The notes under the pieces: generated by a model
The model's input: only the letters and a program-made list of their open reading frames with translations
Database searches by the model: none
Told to the model about the DNA's origin: nothing
Position numbers and translations under genes: made by a program
Shown here: in pieces, positions 53,401 to 64,000 of the stretch
Position numbering within the stretch: position 1 is the first letter of the stretch
Layout of the letters: each line of letters starts with the position of its first letter
Source: Heterohyrax brucei
Lineage: Eukaryota; Chordata; Mammalia; Hyracoidea; Procaviidae
Direction of reading: 5' to 3'
DNA length: 64,000 nt
NCBI GenBank assembly: GCA_028571685.1
Contig: CM053141.1
Span: forward strand, 134,444,833 to 134,508,832

Positions 53401-56019
53401 TTTGTTCATGTCTTTGAGTCTAACAGCAGATAGATAGATCATGTTTTTTTTTATCCAATATGCGACTCTCTGTCTCTTTATTGGTGTATTTACTTCATTT
53501 ACATTCAGTGTGATTATTGATAAGTGCGAGGTTAGTGTTGTAATTTTGATGTCGTTTTTTGTATGTTGTAGACAATTCCTTTGTTCCATGTAATTTTCTG
53601 TGCTTGCCTTTTTTCTTTGTGTGTTTTCTGTTCATCTTTTTCATTGTTAGCGGTTTTGTATTTGCTGAGACCATGTGTTTTTTCTTGTTTTTTATTTTGA
53701 TGTGCAGGAATGATAGTTTCTTTTGTGGTTACCTTAGTATTTACTCCTGTTTTTCTAAATTTAAACGAATTTTAATTTCTTTCTATTGCCTTCACTTCCT
53801 CTTCATATAAAAGATTTATAAATATGTTTGAGTCCTTCTTTTTTGTTATAATGTTTGCATAATGATACCTCTGTTTCCCTATTTTCTGTGTTTTGCTTAT
53901 GATTTGTTTTTGTGATTCCCCTATTTGAGTTGATAACCAGTTGTTCTGTTCTGTGTTCTGTTCCCAGGTTGTTACCTGGCATTACTGATTTTCTGTCTGA
54001 AGGACTCCCTTTACTAGTTCTTGTAATTATGGTATGGTTTTTGAAAATCCTCTAAATTTCTGTTCATCTGGAAATGTACTGACTTTGTCATCATATTTGA
54101 GAGACAGTTTTGTTGGATATAGGCTCCTTGGCTGGCAATAATTTTCTTGAAAGGTTTGTATACATATATCATCCCATTGCCTTTTGCCTGCATGGTTTCT
54201 GCTTAGTAGTTCAAGTTTAGTCTTATAGATTTTCCTTTGTAGGCTATTTTTTATTTATCTCTAATCACTTTTAAAAGTGGATCCTTTAAAAGTGAAAACC
54301 TTTAGTTTTCACAAGTTTGGTTATAATATGTCTCTGTATATTCCTTTTGGATCTACCTTATATAGAGTTCAAAAAGTGTCTCTGATAGATATTTTCTCAT
54401 CTTTTATGATATCAGGGAGGATTTCTGTCAGGAAATCTTCACCAATTCTTTCTGCATTTCTGTTATCTTCTCTTGTTCTGGTATTTAATCAGTCTTAGGT
54501 TATTCTGGTTGACAGGGTTCCACATGATTCTTAGTGTTTCCTGTTTTTTTTTTAATTCTTTTATCAGATTTCTCCTAAAATATGTTGATGTCACATGTCT
54601 TATCTTGGGTCTTACTGATTTGGCCTTCTGTTACCTCAGTTCTGCTTTTTAACTTTCTACTGAGTTGTCTAATTCTGTAATTTTAGTATTAATTTTATGA
54701 ATTTCTAATTCTTGCCACTCTGTGGTTTTTTGCAGCCTGTTCAATATGTCATTATGCTCTGCTGCATTTTGCCTCATCTCCCTTCTCATCTCTTGAAGAG
54801 TTCTAAATATTAATCTTTTGTATTCTATCTCTGATAGTTCCAGGAAGTTCTCTCCCTCAGAAAGTTTGATTCTTTGTTTTGTGACCTTCCTGAAGAAATC
54901 ACAGTCTGCTTCCTTAAGTGCTTTGATATGGACTATTGTTTCTGAGTCATCAGTAAATTATGTTTATTTGTGTTATGTTTGCCTGTGTTCTAGCATCTTG
55001 TTTTGAAAGGTAAAATAGGCTGTTTGTATGTCATAGTTTGGATATTATTGTCTTTGAAACTCTAATGTCTTTTCATCAGATGGCTATAGCTGTTACTAGA
55101 CATAGGACCCCAAGAATCCATTTACTTTTCTTGTATGGATTTAGTTCTGGTGTCCAGGTAGCCAGTCACCAAGTACATAGTTCATTCTCTTGCCTACTGT
55201 CCTAGATGGATGGAGGTGTGAGCACAGGTGTCTGGTTGAAGGTACTGAGTAAGACAGGGAAATCATAGCTGTCACTGAGTGTCTGTGAGAATAGTGTATC
55301 CCCTTATCTCTGAATCTAGGTCAAGGAACATTTTCTGCCCTTATTTTTCATCTTAGGGAATTTGGCAGAATCCCCCACCTTCCCTAAGTTTATTAAATTG
55401 TTCCCCCTCCAGGTCTTGGAGAATGGCTCAGAGCAAGCTTAAGGAGTTCTACTTCTGGCTTAGTTAATGGCACCAAACTCCAGAGTTGGGCACAGAGCAG
55501 TGATGGGAGGGGGACAATGGCTCAGGGTGAACTAGAGGAGTCCTACCTCTGGCTCAGTTAATGGCATCAGACTGTAGTACTGGGCATAGTGCAGGGAAGG
55601 GGTAGGAGAGTGCTGGGAGAAGAGGATAGGCCTATCTGAAAGGAAAGAGTCAGATCTGCATGCAATAGGTTACATGTAATGACTTAGCTTTTATCAATCT
55701 GGTGCTGTCTCTAACTGGCTCTGTAGGCATGAGTAGATTTTTCAGACAGTCACCCCTGCAAAGGAGGATACTCACCAACCTCTATGGCTTGGGTTATCAC
55801 CTGGTGGACATTTCCCAGAAACTCAGGTCTGAGGAAGCCTATGTACTTCTGGCACTAATCTCCCTTCTATGTTGCTCAGTCCAGTTTCTCAACTTTCCTT
55901 TTGATGTTAGATGCTACTAGGATGTCACATGTACTCAATTCATTTGTTCTTTGGGATCTTTGCTGTTAGAGGGGTCACAGGAAATATCTGTCAACTCTGA
56001 CATCTTGGCCTCACTTCTC
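50412..56019 (-). mobile_element. L1 5' part, inverted: 5' UTR, ORF1 and most of ORF2
   Basis: Read on the minus strand from 56019: the L1 5' end (GTGAGGCCAAGATGTCAGAG), a 5' UTR, ORF1 remnants (about 55050-53700), then ORF2. The ORF2 endonuclease begins near 53589 (LTSHLSIITLNVNEVNTPIK). The RT region at 51318-50809 shows EKYRPLSLMNPEAKILNKIQ and TKDKNYLILSVEKAFKKVQH. Where FADD is expected the frame is broken and the catalytic motif is not seen. ORF2 ends at about 50412 with AIPIQIPIA. Stops and a roughly 0.6-kb insert mean it is dead. Confidence 0.88.
52425..53060. repeat. About 0.6-kb non-L1 insert in the L1 ORF2
   Basis: Between the endonuclease part and the segment encoding YRTLHPTAPKYTFVSKAHGT lies sequence that does not read as L1 in any frame (for example AGACACCCTAAGGGATTGCA). 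Its family was not recognised. Confidence 0.5.
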
Positions 56020-57725
56020 CCAATAGCAGTTTTTACTGAGATGGAGAAACAAATCACTAATTTCATATGAAAAAGCAAAAAGCCTTGGATAAGGAAAGCA
56101 TTACTGAAGAAGAAGAACAAAGTGAGTGGCCTCATACTACCTGAATTTAGAACTCATGATGCTGCCACAGTAGTCAAAAAAGCCTGATACTGGTACAACA
56201 ACAGATGACAATACATAGACCAATGGAACAGAATTGAGAATACAGACACAAAATCACCCACCTACGAAAAGCTGACAGTTGACAAAGGCCTAAAGTCCAT
56301 AAATTGGAGAAAAGACAGTCTCTCTAACAAATAATGTTAACAGTACATCTATAAGCAAAAAAAATGAAATAAGGCCTGTATCTCACACCATTGCACAAAA
56401 ACTAACTCAGAATGGATCAAGGACCTAAATATAAGCTTGAACACAATAAAGATGATGGAAGAAAAATATGGATGATGATGTAAGCTGCAATACACGTAAC
56501 AAACAGAATATAAAATGTTACTAATAGTGCACAGACACCAGAAGAGAAAGTAGATAACTGGAACCTCCTAAGAATCAAGCATTTATGCTCATCCAAATGC
56601 TTCACCAAAAGACTGGAAAGACAGCCTGTAGACTGGGAAAAAATTTGTAGATACAAATCTGGTCAGTATCTAGTCTCTAAAATCTATGAGATACTACAAA
56701 ACCTCAACAACAGGAAGAAAAATAGCCCTGTTTAAAATATGAGCAAAGGATATGAGCAGGCACTTCACCAAAAAAGAAATTCAGGCAGTTAACAGATACA
56801 TGAGGAAATGTTCACAATCATTAGCCGTTAGAGAAATCCTAACCAAAATTACAATGAGATACCATTTTACCCAAACAGGGCTGGCATTAATCCAAAAAAA
56901 CACAAAACAATAAATATTGGAGGGGCTGTGGGGAGACTGGACTACTTACATACTGCTAATGAGAATATAAAATGGTACAACCACTTTGGAAATTGATATG
57001 GCTCTTTCTTAAAAAGCTAGATATAGAAATGCCATATGGGTCCAGCAATCACACTTCTTGGAATATATTCTAGAGAAATCCTGGCTGTCATACAAATAGA
57101 CACATGCATACCAGCGTGCATCACAACACTGTCCACAATAGCAAATAGCTAGTATCAGCCTAGGTGCTCATAAACAAACTCACACAGTGGAATAATATGA
57201 AACAATAAAGAATGATGAATTTGGGAAATATAACATGGAGGACTCTGGAAGGTATTATGCTGAGTGAAATTAATCAGTTACAAAACAAATATTGTATGAG
57301 GCTGCTATTACAAGGAATCAAGGAATGGCTTAAACACCAAAGAAAAGAGTTGTTGGTGGTTATAAAGGTGGGGAGAGAGGGAGAGGATATTCACTAATTA
57401 GATAGTAGACAAGAATTATTGTAGGTGAAAAAAGGTGAAGGAAGGGACAGTAGGGAAGAAGTCAATAAAACTAGACTAAACCAAAAGCTAGGAAGTCTCC
57501 TGGCTACAACAAAACACTTTGATAGACAGAGGAGCAGGGACAGGGGTATGAGGCTCTTGGTTTCAGGGGACATATAGTCAATTGGCATGACAAAGTTTAT
57601 TAAAAAAATATTCTGCATCTCACTTTGATGAATGGTATCTGGGGTCTTGAAATCTTCCAAGAGGCCATATGTGAAGCATCAATTGGTCTTAAGCCATCTA
57701 GATCAAAGGAGAATGAAGGGTATCA
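56020..57725 (+). mobile_element. L1 3' part of the inverted element
   Basis: Starts CCAATAGCAGTTTTTACTGA and continues ORF2 exactly where the inverted segment stops (FTEMEKQITNFI-like). It then has HPTYEKLT, GEAVGRLDYLHTAN-like sequence and a 3' UTR from about 57380. It is cut at about 57725 where another L1 begins. Several frameshifts. Confidence 0.85.
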
Positions 57726-57734
57726 AAGACATTA

Positions 57735-60640
57735 ATAACACAAAAGATAAGAATCACCTGATTTTGTGAATCGATGTAGAAAAGGCATCTGAAAAAGTTC
57801 AACACCCATTCATGCTTAAAACTTTCAGAAAAATAGGAATAAAGGGGAAATTCCTCAATGCAATCAGTAGCATCTATGTAAAGCCAACTGCCTTCATCAT
57901 CCTGAATGGTGAAAGACTGAAAGAATTCCCTTTGAGAACAGGAACTAGACAAGGATGCCCACTCTCACCACTTCTATTAATATTGTGCTAGAAGTTCTTG
58001 CCAGAGCAATTAGACAAGACCAAGAAATAAAGAGCATCTGTATCAACAATGAAAAAGTAAAAATTTCCCTATTTGCAGATGATATGATACAGAGAATCCA
58101 AAGGAATCCATAACTAAACTATTGGAACTAATAGAGGAGTTTAGCAAAGTCTGGCAGAATATAAGGTATACGTAAGTAAATCAGTAATTTACTTGATAAT
58201 TACTACTAATAATAATTTAATACTACTAATAATTTAATAATCTCAACAATGAGATTATTAAAGAAGAAATAGAAAAAATCACCAAATCAATTGCATTTAC
58301 TTTTAGCCCCCAAGAAGATAAAATACCTAGGAATAAATCTAACTAGAGAAATAAGAGATCTTTACAAAGAGAACTACAAGACCTTACTACAAGAAACTAA
58401 GAGAGACTTACATAAACGGAGTAATCTACTGTGCTCATGGATAGGAAGTCTCAATATTGTGAAAATGTCTCTTTTACTCAAAGCAATCTACTTATATAAT
58501 GCAATCCCAATACAAATTCCAGCGACTTTTTTTTAATGAGATGGAGAAACAGTTCGTCAGCTTTGTTTGGAAAGGGAAGAAACCTTGGGTAAGTAAAGCA
58601 CTACTGAAGAAGAACACACTGGGAGGCCTCTCAATACCTGACTTTAGAACCTATTACACTGTGACAGTAGCCAAACCTGCCTGGCACAGGCACAAAAAGA
58701 GACATATAGACCAATGGAGCAGAGTTGAGACCCCAGAGATGCTACCATCCTCCTATGAACAGCTGATATTTAACAAAGACTGCAAGATCTTAAACTGGGG
58801 TATGAACAGTCTCTTTAACAAATGGTGCTAGCAAAATTGGATATCCATCTACAAAAAATTGAAACAAGACCCATATCTCACAACTTACACAAAAACCAAC
58901 TCAAATTGGATAAAAGACGTAAATATAAAATCTAAAACAATAAAGCTCATCCAAGATAAAATAGGATCAACAATGGAAGTTTTAATACACAATGTAGACA
59001 GACTTCAAAATCTGACAAAGCATGTTCAACAGGAGAGAAAATAGATAAATGGGAAATACTAAGAAACAAACACTTTTGCTCATCGAAACACTTCATCAAA
59101 AGAATTAAAAGACCACCTACCGAATGGGAAAAAATGTTTGATAACTCTATGTCAGACTGACATCTGATCTCCATAATCTATAAGGTATTAAAAAATATCA
59201 ACAAGAAAGGGATAAACAATCCAATTAAGCAATGGGTGAAGGAGATGGACAGGTATTTCTCTAAAGACGATATCCAGGCAGCTGAAAGTTACATGCAGAA
59301 TTGCTCACTATCATTAGCTATTAAAGAAATTCAAATCAAAACTACAATGAGATACCATCTCACCCCAACAAGGTTGGCCATGATCCAAAAAACACAAAAC
59401 AACAAATGCTGGAGAGGCTGTGGAGAAATTGGAACTCTACTACACTGCTGGTGGGATTGCAAAATGGTACAACCTCTTTGGAAAACAATCTGGCGCTTCC
59501 TTAAAAAGCTGGAAATAGATATACCATTTGATCCTGTAATTCTGCTGCTTGGAATTTATCCTTCAGAAACAAAAGTTGTCACACGAACAGACACATGTAC
59601 ACAAATGTCTGTGGCAGCACAGTCCACAATAGCAAAAAGTTGGAATCAATCCCAATGCCTGTCAACAGATGAATGAATAAGCAAACTATGGTACGTATAC
59701 TCAATGGAACACTATGCTATGATAAAAAACAATGACAATTTTAGAAAACATCTCATAACATGGTCTCATTTGGAAGAGATCATGCTGAATGAAAGCAATC
59801 AGTGTCAAAAGGACAAATTTTGTATGAGACCCTTGTTATAAGGGCTTAACAAGAGAATTATCCACAGAAGAAAATGACTGTATTGGCTACATGGGTGGGG
59901 GGCGGGTTTACCATAGAGCGTTTATCATAGATGAGACAATTGATAGATGTTAGAAACTTTATTCTTAAAAAATAAAAAGTAAAAAAATTGAAGAAGAAGA
60001 AAAAAGCAAATAAAAGGTGGAGCATAAATAAAGATGGTTGACAAAAACTCCAAAAACAGAAAAAACAGACATAAGGAAAATAAGGAGTCCAAGATACAGA
60101 AAGGGCCTTGAAACCAGAGACTACATCAGTGTCAGACCAGAAGAACTAGATGGTGCCTGGATATCATCAATGACAAAGAGTTTATGATAAAGCAGGAGCA
60201 ATATGGGCTTCAGTACTCAATATCTAGTGAAAAAACAGACCTGATGTTCTAACAGACTAGAGGGTCCCTGGAAGACATGGCCCCTGGACTCTGTCTTAGT
60301 CCAGAACTGAAACCATTCCTGAATTGTATTCCTTAGACAAAATGGAACTGGCATATCAGATATAAAATGATACTGGTGAAGAATGTGCTTCTTGGCTCAA
60401 GTAGATATAGGAGACTGACTAAGCAGCTCCTGTTCAGAGACAAGATGAGAAGGGAGAGGGGAACAGGGGGTGATTCAATGGACATGGGAAATACAGAGTG
60501 GAAAGGACGAGTGTGCTTTCACAGCATGGGGAGAGCAGCTAGGGTCATGTAACAATTTATTTGTAAGTTTTTGCATGAGAAACTGACTCAAATTGTAAAT
60601 TTTCACTTAAAACAATGGGGGAGAGGGGAGGGAGAAGCAA
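57735..60640 (+). mobile_element. L1, 5'-truncated within the RT domain
   Basis: Begins with [20 protein letters not shown], then [14 protein letters not shown], and the thumb and C-terminal region: LAPKKIKYLGINLTREIRDL (58291), NEMEKQFVSFVWKGKKPWVS (58529), YHLTPTRLAMIQKTQNNKCW and LLHCWWDCKMVQPLWKTIWR (59340-59500). The 3' UTR ends in an A-rich run near 60640. It is the least decayed L1 here, but still has stops. Confidence 0.9.
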
Positions 60641-60994
60641 ACAAAAACAGCACATGTGAACCAAAACCAAACAGTTCTTCCAGCCACAGGTTAGTTACTC
60701 TGGCCTAAATTCATTAAGGTGTTTGTGATAACTGTCCTTGAAGAGCAAGGAAAAGAGAGTAGTAAGGAAAAGATGTTACCCCAAGCTGAGAAGGAGGAGG
60801 ATATTTGATAGTATATGATAAGAGCCCACATTCTAATCCTTGGCAAAGCCTTGTGGAAGCAAGACCTTAGGCCCCGATTTTTCATCCTTAGCACAGATTC
60901 TTATGCTCCTTACTTGACATGAAATCAGCAAACTAACTATGCTAAAAGGATTCCATAGCCTTGGACTATGGACAGCTCAAAAGTGACAAGCAAA

Positions 60995-61205
60995 AACAAA
61001 AGCAAAAAAAAACCTTTGCCATCCTGTCAATTCCAACTCATAGCATCCTATAGAACAGGACAGAACTGTCCTATGGGGTTTTCAAGGCTATAATTTTTAC
61101 AGAAGCAAATTGCCACATCTTTCTCCTACACAGTGGCTGGTAGTTTGAACCACTGATCTATTGGTTGGCAGCTGAGTACTTTCATTTCAGTGCACCAGGT
61201 CTTCT
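60995..61205 (-). mobile_element. AfroSINE, long variant
   Basis: Antisense: TCAATTCCAACTCATAGCAT, TTACAGAAGCAAATTGCCAC, ATTGGTTGGCAGCTGAGTAC. Confidence 0.88.
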
Positions 61206-61532
61206 CTCAACGGTGACCAGAGAGGGCAAAAATTGGCAAGACTCCTTCAATATTTGCTCCATGTAAGAACCTCAGTACTTCTGCCCAGCACTTTATGTGT
61301 AGAGGCAGAGAGACCCAGTATTGACTGAAGTAGAATTTCCTGTTTACTGATAGAATGGGAGGTGGTAGTGGATTTAAAAATATAAAGAAAAACAGTATTT
61401 CTTGGACACCTTCTTTACAAGGTTGCTATAGCCTGGTATAAGCTTTGGGTTTGGAACTGCCTGTGCCACAGGTGGTGTGAAGACATGCTGGAGGCAGCAG
61501 ACTTTTGAAAGGGCTTCATTTTAGGGACAGGG

Positions 61533-61965
61533 GATTGCATTAGTTTCCTAGGACTGTTATAACAAATGATCACAAACTAAAACAACATAAACTTATCCTC
61601 TTACAGCTCAGAAAGTCAGAAGTCTGACCTCAAAGTGTCAACAGGGTCAATGCCTGCTAGAGGATCTGAATGATGAACCCTCTGAGGCCACTCTCCCAGC
61701 TTCTAGTGATTGCCAGAAATCCTTGGTATTCTTTGACTGGAGGACACAACAGTCCAATCTCTGCCATTTTTACATCACCTTCTAGTTTTCTTATAAGGAC
61801 ATGAGTGATTGGATTTAGGACAACCATCCCTCCAGATCCATGATGATTGCATTTTGAGATTCTTAACTATTTACACCTGCAGTGACCCTATTCCCAAATA
61901 AGATCATGTTCTGAGGTTCCATATGTACATGAATTGGGAGGGATGTTGTTGAACTCACTATAGAG
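61533..61965 (+). repeat. Old interspersed repeat related to 47815-48308
   Basis: Begins GCATTAGTTTCCTAGGACTG/TTATAACAAATGATCACAAA and runs through AATAAGATCATGTTCTGAGG to ATGTTGTTGAACTCACTA. Family not named. Confidence 0.6.
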
Positions 61966-61969
61966 ATAG

Positions 61970-63000
61970 AATAGATGGTTGGTGCCAGGATGAAAGAGCC
62001 ACTCTTGCACCACTATGACACTGAGAAACACTGTATGACATTGTGGGACTTCAATTCACTCGCTGTATAATGTTTGATGCGTGTCAATTCCCCCACCTCT
62101 AAAAAGCTTCCTTTGGGCACACTGAAGCCAATACTGCAGGAAGAGGTGGCACCAACCTACTCAGCAGTCTGGTGGATAAACTTCCCAGGCTTCTGGGCAT
62201 GTGTTTTGGCCTATATACATCTGATTCCACTAAATGTAATACAGAATCTTCTGTGCTGTAAAACGTCTCTGGCACAGGATATTTTAATGTGAATATTACG
62301 AGAGTATCCTCTATATCTTTGTTATAAGAATCAATGGAAATAAACACGCAGTAATATTTCCCTTTAAATTCAGAAGAAGATTCTAAATATCTGGTGTTGG
62401 TAGAGAGAATAGAAAACCCTCCCCAGCTCATATACCTAAGTAATAGTACAAGCAGCTCACCTGGTCCCCAGCTGGCAAGCTTTGTTGGACCATTTCTCAA
62501 GTGGTAAAACAGTGTTGTTATCCCTTGATGAGTACATAAGCCATAAAATTGTCTCTCTTGAATGATCTCGGGTGTTTCTGTTGCCTAAGAGCACCTTATA
62601 TTTGCATAAATGTGTACATTTCAAGCAAATTCTAGCATGTGTAACAGGATATTGACTGGGGATTTTTCCTGTTGTGCTAGGGTTTTTAACCACAACCAAA
62701 AAGATGACACAGAGGCATTATGCCTGCCCTCACCCTAAAGAGTACCCAAGGCAACTAATCCTCAGACAAATCTTTCTGTATTTATAAGAGACAACCACAC
62801 TGGCTTTGCTCTCCACAACCATCACTCTAGCACTCACTTAAGTCTATATTCAAAGAGAGTGGCCCAATGAGTAAAAGGCCAAAGACATTTCCTGTGGTTG
62901 AGAGTGGGTGCTTTATTCCACCCCATTCTAAGTCAAGTGAAAAGAAGTGGGCACAAAAGAATCTCTCACAGAAACTGAGCATTGGCTGATCAGCTTACTA
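61970..63000. other. Intergenic sequence, no feature recognised
   Basis: The longest open frame, 62500-62099 on the minus strand, has no protein family features and no codon pattern I recognise. No repeat assigned. Confidence 0.4.
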
Positions 63001-63044
63001 TGGATACCTGAGCTGGAAGAAACACGTGAAATGAAAGACTATAG

Positions 63045-63090
63045 GAGAGAGAGAGAGAGATTGAGAGGAGAGAGAGAGAGAGAGAGAGAT
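63045..63090. repeat. (GA)n microsatellite
   Basis: Two GA runs (GAGAGAGAGAGA and a longer one) separated by TTGAGAG. Confidence 0.9.
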
Positions 63091-63184
63091 TGTGATTAGC
63101 AGCCTACATCCACATTTTATTATAACAAAATAGGAGCAATTGAAAATGACATAGGGTGGGAGGTCACTTCAATTGAGCCATTTT

Positions 63185-63230
63185 TGGTGGGACTCAATGT
63201 GCTTAACCATTGTGACACTAGAGTTCCTCA
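63185..63230 (-). mobile_element. Possible AfroSINE fragment
   Basis: GTGCTTAACCATTGTGACAC then TAGAGTTCCT resembles the antisense 5' end of the SINE. Too short for certainty. Confidence 0.4.
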
Positions 63231-63639
63231 ATGCTCCCCCCCCCATAAACAATAATTTATGAACTAGGTAAGGAGACTACAGCATTAAGATACTCTGAAT
63301 TATAGAATGTGGGATGGAACTGAGATGACTTTAAAAGCAGTTGAGCAGGAGTCAGGAGTCACTGAGTTAGGCAGATCTCCTGGGCAGAACAGATTGCTCT
63401 GAGAAGTCCCCCACCAACATTGCCCTTAGAAATAATACATATGTGCATCCCAGGAGAGATTCAGTATTTACCTGGCTGACACCTAAAAGTGATGAATCCA
63501 AAGACTGGTGGATATAGGTGAGAGAAACAGTAACAGACAATAGAGGGCCACACTTACCTCTGTTAAATTGGGAATATTTGCATTCTTCCTCCATTCTTCA
63601 TTCTAATTCTTTGAAAGAGGAAGGAACTCAAAAAGAGAT

Positions 63640-64000
63640 GAGGGGGCGGAGTCAAGATGGCAGACTAAACACACATCTCCCTAAATCCCTCTGGAAACCA
63701 AGACCTAAATTAATAATTAAACAGAGCCCTCTGGACACTTAGTGAGCCCTAGGAAACAGCATAGGGCTGTTAATTTGGACTTCACGCCACTGAACATAAC
63801 TCACGGTTTTCACTTTTTTCCCCTCTGTCTTAGCCAGCAGGTGGAGCTGGAACTTGACTAGCAGCTAACCTCAGACACACTGCTAGTGGGAGTGGCAGGT
63901 GAAATTGCCATATTTTGAGAGCCTGGCTTTGGACTCTGTGCATCTCAGCACCTTTGGCCTCTCCACATAGCTTGTACGGAGACAGGCACTGAGCTTTTGC
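63640..64000 (+). mobile_element. L1 5' end running off the window
   Basis: GGGGGCGGAGTCAAGATGGC is the classic L1 5' start, and 5' UTR-like sequence follows to the end. The body lies beyond 64000. Confidence 0.7.

Noticed and set aside
62099-62500. 133-residue minus-strand open frame
   Set aside because: No recognisable domain, no splice or promoter context, and it lies in repeat-rich intergenic DNA.
43800-64000. Second protein-coding gene upstream of CEP120
   Set aside because: I found no exon with splice sites and recognisable protein. In human the next gene is far away as I recall, consistent with an empty flank.

Overview
The window is nuclear DNA from a placental mammal, most likely an afrotherian and probably an elephant. 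Two things show this. First, a multi-exon gene on the minus strand encodes a protein I recognise as CEP120 (centrosomal protein 120). Second, the non-coding DNA is packed with the tRNA-derived SINE typical of Afrotheria (AfroSINE) and with RTE and L1 LINE copies whose 3' ends resemble those of elephants. The species call is an inference from repeat content.

CEP120 occupies about 842-43126 and reads right to left. Fifteen coding exons can be placed to the base from splice sites and unbroken reading-frame phase. They give 2,196 nt, or 732 codons, running from the start Met to the beginning of the C-terminal coiled coil. Human CEP120 is 986 residues as I recall it, so the last quarter lies beyond position 1. 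No exon carries a stop or frameshift, so the gene looks functional. One intron uses a GC-AG donor. The start codon sits at the edge of a CpG island (about 43120-43780) with GC boxes and an RFX-type X-box half site, which fits a centriole and cilium gene.

The introns hold more than thirty AfroSINE copies in both orientations. They also hold L1 3' fragments (3425-6655, 25305-25980, 34785-35795), RTE fragments (18071-18300, 20685-22240), a tRNA-Gly-derived SINE with an RTE-like tail (32338-32668), a fold-back mariner-type DNA transposon (13145-13875), and several old MIR-like copies.

From about 43.8 kb to the right end no gene is visible. This flank holds an RTE fragment (44720-45745) and a dense L1 cluster from 47.06 to 60.64 kb. 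The cluster includes a near full-length L1 whose 5' part is inverted relative to its 3' part, with an 8-nt match at the two breakpoints. Another L1 5' end begins at about 63640 and runs off the window.

I found no CRISPR array, operon or new defence-like system. The most interesting signals are structural: the GC-AG intron, the inverted L1, a perfect 28-nt hairpin from apparent template switching inside a SINE, the fold-back mariner, and a 3' tail shared by three repeat families.
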